A stretch of 64,000 bases of DNA, taken from the NCBI GenBank assembly GCA_025175895.1, contig CM046003.1, positions 48,912,335 to 48,976,334 of the forward strand. The letters run 5' to 3'. How positions within the stretch are numbered: the stretch's first letter is position 1; each line of letters begins with the position of its first letter. Of the stretch, positions 12,230 through 23,055 are shown in pieces. Made by a program: the position numbers and the translations under genes. Source of the DNA: Wurfbainia villosa (Eukaryota; Streptophyta; Magnoliopsida; Zingiberales; Zingiberaceae). Under the pieces are notes generated by a model. The model had not been told where the DNA came from. It saw only the letters and a program-made list of their open reading frames with translations, and did not search any database.

Positions 12230-13731
12230 CCCAGTACCCCCCATTTGTTTTGAGCTCTTAGATTTTTATAATATAGCTATAAATCAATTCCCAATGCTTT
12301 TTGCATTTTGGTAGGGACAATTATCATCTTTAAGCATCTAGGGCTTCCCTTATCCCCACTAATATTCCACAGTTTATTTCAATTGAAATCTTCTGATATA
12401 GGGATATTCTACTTTACCAGTCGTCCCGACTGTCAGTTCCTTACCAATAAACCCTCGTCACACAAAGGCTGGAGGGAACTATATTTCCTTGCCCGACTTC
12501 CTACTCCTCTACCTCACTCAGAGACCTAGAGGACAAACCTTCCTGACCTACGTTTGTTCCGCGATTGCCGGCTGCAATGCCCTTTTTCTGAGGTCCACAG
12601 AGTTCTTTAAAACCACCAGTATAATTCGGACCTTCTTTTGGATGCTCATCTACTAAGCCACTATGGTCTATCCCCCTTTATTCTGAATGATCCCATCGTA
12701 ATAGGTGGTGTATTAACTCAAGTATTTCTGTAACATAATGCTCTGTTAACGCTTAATAGCTAATGAATCCTTTTGCTTTTTTTTCTGTTATGTTCGTCTT
12801 GTTCCCTTTTGTAGACGACCTAATGCAGCGAGCTATGATAAGTGCGGTGAAGGCCAAAACAGAGAAGGAAAAAGGGAAACGAAAATGAGAGAAGCCCCAA
12901 GTAATTACGTCTTTCCCTCCTCCTCCCTCTGCCATTGAAGTAGTTTCCTCTCCTTCTGAAGAGCATCCCCTTCTTCCTCCCCCACAAAACATTCCTTCTC
13001 TCTGCTCCAGAAGATTCCTCTGACTAAAGGGAGGACCTTCCACTACCACTGCTCTTCCCTCCATCTTTTCCTCTCATTTCCCTAACCCTCCTCCTATTCA
13101 TCGTCGATTTTACCAATACAACCTACCCCTGATTTATCAGAAGAGGATCTGGACACCCTTGGATACTCTTCGCCTAGGTAGGAAGAAAATTCTCTTGCTT
13201 TATCTTCCTCTCCCATTCCTTTATCTCAACCTCCCTCATCTCCCCTACCCCCAACCATAGCCCCAGAAGAACCTCTCCCCTCCTCTCCTCTACACACCTC
13301 CACCCCTCTTGAATCTCACCCCCCCCATTGAGTCTAGTCCCCCCATAGGGGTTGTTCCCCCCCTCCATAATTCCTCCCACCACTACACTACGCTCAGTTC
13401 TCAAGCTCTGCACTCCTCAAGAAGTGAGACTATTTACTCAATCAGGAGTGCAGATTCCTTTTGAATGCTTAAGGGCAATTCTTACCGAGGTATCCTCTTT
13501 TAACTATATTCCCTCAACCTGCTTGAGCTTCTAGCATTGGATTTTCTTTACTGGTCTCCCCTCTTTTCCTAGTACAGGCAACCACCAACTACAATGATAC
13601 AGCTCATCACTTGGCTGAATACAAATCAACTATGGAAGCTTGCCATGCTAACTCAGAAAATCAGCTAAAGCAACTGACCCGTCATATGACAGAAGCTAAA
13701 CAACGGGAAGTAGATTTAGCCACCTCTAAGG

Positions 13732-14962
13732 TGTTAGTGATCGTTTGGAAGCTAGAGGGGGGGGGTGAATAGCACTTTTCGTTTCTACAAGTGTAATTAG
13801 TGGAAGCAAACAAAAATAATATATGTAAAAACAAAAGTCAATGCTAACAAAGCCTTTACGTGGTTCGGAGATAACGCTCCTACTCCACGGCGATCCTTAA
13901 GGTGGATCAACCCAAGCAATTCCACTAAGAAGCTTTCTCTTTACAAAGACCTCCTCTTCTTACAAAAGATGACAATGAAGATTTGAGAGGAGGAGGGAGA
14001 TTAATACACTTAGAAAGCTTGGAAAACTTGTGGGAGCTTAGAAGAATGATCAGAATATAAGCATTAGCCCCTTCTTGCTCCCCTTGGACTCTTTTTATAG
14101 GAAAGAGCCTCTTTTTCCCGTTAGAGGTCTATCAGTCGACTGATGACTTACATCAGTCGACTGCCGCCGATTCTAACGGCTTCTGAACAGTCGGATTCGC
14201 GGGATTTACCGTCGTCATCGCCAACGGGAAGACTATCAGTCGACTGCCAATAGTGGCAGTTCGACTGATATTGCTCGTAGCCAGCGAATCGGCCACGGGC
14301 CATTACATTTATGGCGCGATCGCCAATATTGGCTGATGCCCGGCATATGGCGATCAGTCGAAGTCGACTCTCACCGGCCGGGATAACTCCGATCCGCTAA
14401 CAACCTTCCAACCTCTAATGCTGCATTTTAAGGGCCAGTTCGACCGACACCATGTTCCAGTCGACTAGCACACTCCAAGTATGACTAATTCATACTTGAA
14501 AACATAACCTAAGCCTAGACTTAACCTTCTAGCTTCTCCATCAGCCTTGCGCCTCTAGGATTTCTCTGAGTCCACGACTCCATCCATGCGCTTGCCTTCA
14601 AAAGCTTCCTTCGGTTTCGTCATGCTTTGGGTTTCTTCTTTGCCAAAGTACGCTTGGACTTTACGCCGCCAAGACTACATGCTTGGACTTATGCCACCAA
14701 GACTTTCCTTTGGTCTTTCTTTTCCAAGGACTGCTTGGACTTTACGCCGCCAAGACTACATGCTTGGACTTACACTGCCAAGACCTTTCCTTTGACTTCT
14801 CTTTGCCAAGATCACACTTGGACTTGTCTTTTACCAAGTCTTCATACTTGGATTTTCCTGTCACTTAAACATGTTTACAATTAGATCACAAAACATTGCC
14901 TAACTTAGATGATTATCCAAACATCAAAATATATAAATGCTTGGGGCATTGTTGCACCAACA
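13732..14962 (-). mobile_element. 3' LTR of C2
   Basis: On the + strand it runs TGTTAGTGATCG..TTGCACCAACA. It carries the conserved G-run box AGAGGGGGGGGGTGAATAG near its transcript-end side, CAGTCGACTG palindromes (about 14130-14470) and CTTGGACTT/CCAAG minisatellite units (14650-14850). It matches 24757-25988 closely except for a block at about 14190-14400. Confidence 0.93.
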
Positions 14963-15795
14963 ATCTCCCCCTTTTTGATGTTCGGCAATCATTTAAGTTA
15001 GGTCTTTAACACATACATATAAACATATTTCAATATGAATTCTAACTTAAATATCCCTTCTCCCCCTTTGACATACAACAAAAAGAGAAGAGTTTATCCA
15101 ATAAGTGCAGGAAAGAATTATAATTAACACATCTTGAACAAAGGTATAAAATTGATATGAAGCTCCCCCTTAATCCAAGACATGTTTCATGATGTGAAAA
15201 TAACATGTGAAGCAAAGCATAAGCAATAGAATAGGCAAATATGTCCTAGCCTTGCACCAACAATTATAGAAATAAGGGATGTAGCTCCCCCTAAACCAGT
15301 GCATCAAGAAAATCCGTCTTTCCATACAAGTTATCATGTATATACTGTGGAAATCATATAATGTCCAAAATTGAACCTTTTAACCGATGAAAAACCTTTT
15401 TCTATTCCAAAACAGTGTCACCGGTTCAACTGGAATTGACATCAGTCAACTGCCGGCCGTGGCAGTCGACTGCTAATAACGGTAGTCGACTGATATCAGA
15501 CAAATCTGATATTCGAATTTTTCAGTCAAGGTTTAAAAATGCGTAGAAAATTCTGTGGATGTCCAAAAATCACGAAACTCGTCATACACATTTTATTCGA
15601 CTAATATAACATATGAAAAATATTAGATGAAAAACATGCTCATCAGATTAATGGATTGATACGATATTCAAAATAACAAAAATATGACGCAAAAAGTGTA
15701 ATTGTATCGTATCAATATTCATAACTTCGTACTATATGCTCAACTTCTAAACTTGACAACTAACAAGTTGTAGGCACTGATAGAAATGAACTAAA
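14963..15795 (-). other. 3' untranslated region of C2 with polypurine tract
   Basis: The polypurine tract AAAAAGGGGGAGAT (minus strand, about 14963-14976) abuts the LTR and would prime plus-strand synthesis. Farther in, several CTCCCCCTT-type runs (15065, 15175, 15295) look like the multiple polypurine tracts reported in Sireviruses. Three CAGTCGACTG-type palindromes occur near 15440-15495, outside the LTR. I see no gene. Confidence 0.8.
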
Positions 15796-17432
15796 TGTTG
15801 GAGATCTGACGCCACTAGAGGGGGGGGGGGTGAATAGCGTTGACCGTAGGAAGATGGAAATCGTTCGCGTGCTTGTCTACAATTTCGTTAGTACGCAGCG
15901 GAATAACAAGAATAATAATGATAACGAAACATACAACATGCAAACACAAAGATATAACGTGGTTCGGAACCGCACGGTTCCTACTCCACGGATCGGGCTC
16001 AAACGAGCCCTAGTGATGCCAATCACACATCACTAAGAAATAACTCCTTCTCGACAACAAGTCGGAGGTGGAGAAACCTCGTACAATGGATTACAACAAG
16101 TAATACACAAAAATACAAGCAAAATACAAGGAAATGTAAAGAACACTTTACAAACTAGGGTTTTGAGCGCTTGCTTGTTGGTTGCTTGGATGAGCTTGAA
16201 GGACCCTGAAATGCACCTGCAAATCGCCTTCAAATCGCTTCACCAAAGCTCCCAAAAATCTGATGCTTGAGCCTTCCACGAACAGCTGCTTTTATCCTCC
16301 ATCGGGCTGGATTTCCGCCTAGCGATCATTGCCATAAGTCCCGATCATTGCCGGCATCAGAGTGAGACAATGGCTCAATCCATGTTGGACAAGTTCCAAC
16401 GGGACTCTTGGCAGTCGACTGCCAACATTAGCGATCATTGCCGATCATCACCGCCGTAGTCGATCGCTACACGGAGCATGCTCACGGTGAACTAGCGATC
16501 GGCAAGAGACATCGGGCTCGATCGCCAATGAGCGTCGATCGCCGAGCAGTTCTAGCTCTTAAACGACAGTCGAACTCAAGTCGACTCACGGCGAGAACCG
16601 CCATAATGCGGTCAGCCAACCTCAAAGATGAGGTTTTAACCCAAGTATGGTGCCCCATACTTGCTAGACCACCCTTAGCCTAGACCTAAGCCTTCTAGCC
16701 ACCTCCATCGACCTCACGCCTCTCGGATCCCTCCAAGTCATCCATGACTTGTTCATCCATCGCGCTAGCCTCCAGGTGCTTCCCTCGGCTATGTCATGCT
16801 AACGGTGTCTACACCGCCAAGGCACATTGGACTTACGCTGCCAAGACTCCGCTTGGACTTTACGCTGCCAATATCAATCCCCTTGGACTTCCCAAATGCC
16901 AAGACTAAAGCTTGGACTTTCCCTTGCCAACCCATGTTGGACTTTCCATGCCAAGACCCATGCTTGGACTTTCCATTTGCCAAGACCCATGCTTGGACTT
17001 CTCATGCCAAGTACACAAGACTTGGACTTTCCCAAATGCCAAGTACCCATGACTTGGACTTTCCATGCGCCAAGTGTCCCACTTGGACTTTTCATGCCAA
17101 GTACTCAAGACTTGGACTTTACCAAATGCCAAGTGTCCCACTTGGAATTTCCATGCCAAGTACCCATGACTTGGACTTTACCTTGCCAAGACCCATGCTT
17201 GGACTTTCCCATAATCACATGGTCAACCCCAGTCAACCATCAAGGTCTTCCTCGAGTCAAACTCGAGTCCGGTCAAACATGACCCGGGTCGATTGCTCCA
17301 ACAATCTCCCCAACATATTAACCGACATTAATGTCAAACATCAATGCCAAACCACTTTGTCAAATCCCTTTGTCAAACATCAAAACATCACTCGAGTCTG
17401 GTCAATCGTGACCTGGGCCGATTGCACCAACA
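15796..17432 (-). mobile_element. S1: solo LTR of a second Sirevirus-like family, nested in C2
   Basis: It starts TGTTGGAGATCTGACG, ends GATTGCACCAACA and is flanked by CTAAA on both sides (15791-15795, 17433-17437). There is no internal sequence, so it is a solo LTR left by LTR-LTR recombination. The G-run box near 15820 sets the orientation as minus. The segment 16800-17210 is a CTTGGACTT/TGCCAAG minisatellite, whose spurious long reading frames I do not call genes. Sister copy: S2 at 47430-49132. Confidence 0.93.
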
Positions 17433-17534
17433 CTAAACAAAAACACAATTTCATTTCATTAATCAAAAGTCATTACACAAGTAGGAGTTTATGCCGTTCA
17501 TACGGCCAAAAAGAAAATAACAAAAACATGTTAG

Positions 17535-18908
17535 CTAACGATCGTCGTCCTCAGCATCCATCGGTGCAGATGACGAACCATCGTGACGAGGTGGGTGTCC
17601 AGGTGCAGTAGGGCGGAGAATCGCCAAAATGTTCTGCTGCTGCCGATGCATCCCTCTCACAAGGGAGAGGATCTCCTGATGCTCCCGGCGAAGCTCCTGT
17701 TGGCCCAAGCACAGCTCCTCAAAATGTGTGTCTACCCACTCTGCAAAAGCATCGAAGCGGGTAATGAAGGATGTGTCAGGCAGAATAGTATCGCTTGCAG
17801 CAGTCTCCTCCGCATCGGTTCCCTCAGCAACACCCTCAGCATCTCCTCCCGCAGCGGCATCCTCTGGTGTCGGAGCGCCACCTGCTGGCCGTCGTGCAGG
17901 GTCCCAGAAAATGGACCCTCTGTCGGCCTTCAAGCCCGCCAAGGAGAAGCTCCGACGAGTCATCTAGTCATATTTTCTATTCATGATTTTAATGACTCCT
18001 ATGTTGACATCAATGCCTACGGAGCTGAGCCACTGAGTAAGGACATTTCCAAAAGGTATATGAACCTTCCCATTGTTTGGCCTTATGAAATGAGTGATGC
18101 AGTGGAAGGTATTGAGACCAATATTAATGTCTAAGTATTGACGAAAGATATGCATGAGAAGGAAGTGTGTAGGTCGAACCAAGGCCAAACCACGGGTAAC
18201 TATAGGGAGAAGACAATGAGCAATGACCTTATAAAGGACATTGTCAGAGGCAGAAAGTTCTTGTGATTGAAATATATTGGTGTTCAAAGGTCGAGGAGAG
18301 TGATAGAAAGTAGTATGAAGGGAATCTAAAGAAATCTCCTCAAAGGGAGGTGGAAGAGGTTCACTCCAAGATGGATACAAAATGAAATCATTCTCGGAAG
18401 AGAGACATCGAGAAAATTGGTCCGGATCTGGGAAATTTGAAATCCGGATCGCCGAGCAACGCGAGTCCGGTATCTCAGCCCATCTCCAATCGGGCGCAAG
18501 TTGTTGAAAAATTCAGAAAGAAGAGTGATATTTACATGATGTTCACAAAAAACTAATGATTCAAGTTTGTAGTGTTGGATAATTTGAACAATATCAAAAC
18601 AGTAGTCTTTAAGAAACTTAGGATCCATTGATCTAGGTGGAATAAGTTGGACGTTATTTTTCTTAATGGCACTTTCAAGTGCGGAGTTTGGAAATCGAGG
18701 ATCACAGAGGGTCGAGGTTTGTGGCCCTCGTTGGTCTGAGGTGTAGCAAAATGCTTAAGTCTAAATGGGCGAAAAGATAACAAAACAAGTATGCACAATG
18801 TAGGTTAAGGATGATGCATGGACAAAGACAACAAAACAAGCGATTAGTGAAACAAAATTATAGGAACAAACAAACCGTGATCGTGGATGAGAATTTACCT
18901 AGGCGCAT
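17535..18908 (-). pseudogene. C2 envelope-like gene with a putative intron
   Basis: It lies about 1 kb after the pol stop, where Sireviruses carry an envelope-like ORF. A 10-nt first exon (18908-18899) starting with ATG ends at a GT donor (AG/GTAAAT, 18898). An acceptor TTGCTACACCTCAG ends at 18736, and the phases agree so that the frame opens through MDPKFLKDYCFDIVQ. Just upstream in the unspliced frame are stops. A frameshift near 18500 and a TAG at 17966-17964 break an otherwise continuous frame. The middle part (PRPLNTNIFQSQELSASDNV) resembles the putative plant transposon protein family (Transposase_32). The C-terminal third is Ala/Glu-rich with a coiled-coil-like EELCLGQQELRREHQEIL. The function is unproven. 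Confidence 0.7.
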
Positions 18909-19933
18909 AGTGAAAAATCAAAGAACGATTGACGCGAGTGTCCACGGAACCCTAGCCGAGTGAGCGATCTTCAGTGGAAACTAGGGCGTGAACGGGGTGA
19001 CAAGGGGAGGTCCTCGAGTCGGAGAGCACTACAAATGGGAGCACCGGTCGGTGAAGTCGCCGGAAAAATGAGGGAGAACGACTAAGAGGTGTGGTGGAAG
19101 TTCGTAGGAAGAGGAAGAGGAGAGAAAATCGGGAAGTTTTGGCGAGTCGAACCGGTGGAAAGCCCTAAAATCGCGACATCGATCGATCGCCGTTAGTTGG
19201 CGATAATCGATGGTGATCGACGAAGGCGATCGCATACAAACGATTTCAGATGCAGCGATGATCGCCTATAAATGATTAAATCGATAGAAATCGGCCGAAT
19301 CGGCCGATGATACGAAGCTTCGGCGCGAAGTCGATCGCTATAAATGGTAGTCGAAACGAACCGTAAGTCCGGTTCGATATCGTCGTGATAGGCACCACGT
19401 TAGCTAGATTAAAAAAATTCATAATTAATTCAATAAGGATCAAAAAATTATGAAATTTTGTGGTTAATATTGTTAGATCATTTCCTATCAAGGAAAAATT
19501 ATTTTAAAATTATATCACCTCTGGATTTTGATATTGACACAATCTTGAGATTTTGCAAAAAGTTATGATATTTTTGCAAACTTTGTATCACTTTGGCTTA
19601 TCAATAGAAAATTATTTCTCAAGGTTTGATAGACATAGTTTAAATCTTATTTTATTTGACATTTCCAATCATATTCTTGGAGCTATATGCACATTAATTG
19701 TACATAGGCCTTCCCAATGATTGGTCCAATGAAGGATTAATGTCTCTAGATGACACTTTGGCTCATGATAATGCATCATAACAAGCATGATGAACCAAGT
19801 GCATCTTCTTAACATCTCACGTGATTTCTAGGTGGATAAAAACACAAATCATGGTTTCTTAGGTCTATTGTGAGATGGTTAGAGGTATAAAACTTAGATT
19901 TTTTTTTTTATGGGATCATGCAAACCTACACTT
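18909..19933 (-). other. C2 spacer between pol and envelope-like gene
   Basis: About 1 kb without a supported gene. The part at 19170-19380 is crowded with CGATCG/GGCGAT motifs, like the MITE centre and parts of the LTRs. A 68-codon frame (19235-19029) precedes the envelope-like ATG but has no recognisable family. The spacer could be the leader of a subgenomic envelope RNA. Confidence 0.5.
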
Positions 19934-22900
19934 CTATTCTACAAAGCACATTCTAAGTTCTCTCCTAAGTGATGAAAATTCTATTTCGGGGAGAGGCTTG
20001 GTAAAGATGTCGGCTAGGTTGGACTTAGATTCAATGTAATTAAGCTCAATGTCTCCCTTAGCCACATGATCTCTAATGAAGTGATGTTTCACTTCAATGT
20101 TCTTAGTCCTAGAGTGATGCACCGGATTTTTGGTCAAATTAATGGTGCTCACATTATCACAAAATACTTTCATGTTGGAGTAAGATAGCTCATAATCTTC
20201 TAGGGTATGTTTCATCTATAGTAGTTGAGCTACACAACCACCCATAGCCACATATTTGGCCTCGGTGGTAGATAATGCAACGCAAGGTTGCTTCCTACTA
20301 CTCCAACTAACTAGGGAGGGCCCAAGGGATTGATATCCACCACTAGTACTCTTCCGATCCAATTTGCAACCGGCATAATCGGAATCGGTGTACCCAATCA
20401 AATCAAAAGACCTAGTCCTAGGGTACCATGCTCCTACATTTATTGTGCCTTTAACATATCTTAATATTCTCTTAACGACAACTAAATGAGATTTTTTAGC
20501 ACATGATTGATACCTAGCACACATACCAACCGCAAATAATATGTCGGGTCTACTAGCGGTTAAGTACAAGAGACTACCAATCATGCTCTTATAAAGTGTA
20601 AGATCTATTTGTTTTCCTTCACTATCACTATCTATTTTAGTATTGGTTGTCATTGGAGTTGAAACCACCTTAGCATTTTCCAAACCAAATTTCTTAATCA
20701 TTTCCTTAGCATATTTGGTTTGATAAATATAAATACCTTCACTAGTTTGTTTGACTTGCAATCCTAGGAAGAAATTTAATTCCCCAACTAGACTCATTTC
20801 AAACTCTTTTTCCATATTTTGAATAAAGTCTTGAAGGAGTTCATCATTTGTTGACCCAAAGATAATGTCATCAACATATACTTGGGCTACAAAGATGTCC
20901 TTAGATGTTGACTTTATAAAGAGAGTTTGATCTATACTACCCCTTTTAAAATCCTTAGAAATTAAGAAAGATGATAATCTTTCATACCAAGCCCGGGGAG
21001 CTTGTTTCAAACCATACAAAGCTTTCCTAAGTTTGTATACATGGTTTGGATAGTCCATATTTTCAAACCCGGAGGTTGTTCTACATATACCTCCTCCTTA
21101 ATAAACCCATTTAGGAATGCCGATTTGACATCCATTTGATGGAGTTTGAAACCCATATAGGAGGCATATGCTAAAAGTATTCTAATGGACTCTAACCTAG
21201 CAACCGGGGCATATGTTTCATCATAATCAAGTCCTTCAACTTGATTAAAACCCCTTGCAACTAATCTTGCTTTATTTCTAGTGATATTTCCTTGGTCATC
21301 TAGTTTGTTCCTAAAGACCCATCTTGTAGTAACAATGGTGTTTTCACTTGGTCTAGGAACTAACTCCCATACTTGACTCCTTTCAAATTGAGCCAATTCA
21401 TCTTGCATTGCTAAGATCCAATCCGGATCAAGTAATGCATCTTTAATTGTTTTGGGCTCAATTTGAGAAATTAGAGCTATATGACTAGTGGGATCCCTAT
21501 GGAATGACCTAGTCCTAACTCCTTGAGATAATTCACCCACAATTTGATCTAAGGGGTGACTTTGATGAACTCTTATGGTTCTAGGAGGTGTACTAATTTG
21601 GTTTTGATCATGATCAACCTCAATCCTATGCTCATCATCGGAATCATCCTTTGCTCCCCCTTGATTCAATCCTCCCCCTTGATCATTACCCCCTAAGGTT
21701 AAATCTTGAAATTGTTGGGTAATTTCTTGATTTTCATTATTAATATCATCATCAATAGGGGATTTCCTAGGGTAAGTATTGGAAGCTTCATCAAATTGGA
21801 CATTTGAAGATTCTTCAATCTTTTGAGTCCTTTTATTGTACACTCTATACCCTACACTAGTGGATGAGTATCCAACTAGGATTCCCTCATCCGCTTTGGA
21901 CTCAAACTTACCTAGGTTGTCTTTGGTATTTAAAATATAAACTTTATATCCAAAGACCTTAAAATAATGAATTGTTGAAATTGTACCGTTCCACAATTCA
22001 AATGGAGTTTTTCCTAAAAACCTATGAATCAATACCCTATTTTGGATATAGCAAGCGATATTAACCGCTTCCTCCCACAAGTAGCTAGGTAAGGAGTATG
22101 CATTAAGCATTGTCCTAGCCGCTTCTTGTAGGGCACGATTTTTCCTTTCAACAACCCCATTTTGTTGAGGTGTTCTAGGACAAGAAAATTCATGCTTGTA
22201 CCCTTGTTCTAAGCAAAAAGTCGAAAAGTTAGAATTCTCAAACTCTCCACCATGATCACTACGAATCCGGTTGATTTTGAGTTTTCTTTCATTTTATACT
22301 CTTTTGTTAAATCCTATGATTATTCCTAAGGTTTCATCTTTATTTTTCAAGAAAAATACCCAAGTAAACCTAGAAAAATCATCTACTATTACCAAGCAAT
22401 ATTTACTACCAATCATAGAGGGGGTACTATGGCAATCAAATAAATCCATATGTAATAATTCTAATGGTAAAGCGGTACTAAGTAAATTTTTACCTTTGTG
22501 TGATGTTTTTGATTACTTCCCTTCTTGGCATGCATCACACATTTTGTCCTTGAGAAATTTGACTTTAGGCAATCCTTTGACTAGCTTCAATTTCGCTATT
22601 TTGGCTATATTCTTCATATTTATGTGTCCTAGCCTCCTATTCCAAAGCTAACTTTCTTCCTCTTTTGCAATAAGACACTTAGTGGAAGCATTAGTAACAT
22701 AGGATAAATCAACATAATAAATATTTGATTTCCTAAAACCTACTAACATGCAATCATTTATAGTTTTGTGTCTTATAAAACATTTTGATGAATCAAATTT
22801 AACATCAAAGTTTGCATCACATAGTTGGCTTACGCTAAGTAAATTAAATTTCATATTTTTAACTAATAGCACTTTATGAATGGCAAGATTGGGGGATTCC

Positions 22901-23052
22901 TCAATTGTGCCCTTTCCTAGAATCTTAAGTTTGCCGCTATTACCAAATGAGACTTTTCCTTTGCTAGTGTGGTTGATAGTGAAGAATTTTCTCTCATCCC
23001 CGGTCATATGCTTTGAGCACCCACTATCAACTATCCACAAGCTTGGTTCTTC
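19934..23052 (-). pseudogene. pol: C2 pol: protease, integrase, RT, RNase H (copia order)
   Basis: It follows gag in the same frame after one TAG (23055-23053). Protease shows WIVDSGCSKHMTG (about 23037-22999). Integrase has LGHINMKN with CDACQEGK for zinc binding, then HMDLFD, IRSDHGGEFEN and NGVVERKN holding all three catalytic acids. Stops interrupt it at about 22648 and 22510. RT has YVDDIIFGS (about 20885) after a frameshift near 21055. RNase H ends with ADIFTKPLP (about 20010). A TAG at 20218-20216 replaces the Trp of LLWMKHT. Protease-integrase-RT-RNase H is the copia order. There are few lesions, so the copy is relatively young. Confidence 0.92.
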
Positions 23053-23055
23053 TAC

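Noticed and set aside
16796..17611. Long + strand frame of 271 codons, with a similar one at 48404-49111
   Set aside because: It is the translation of the CTTGGACTT minisatellite in solo LTRs S1 and S2, open in several frames on both strands.
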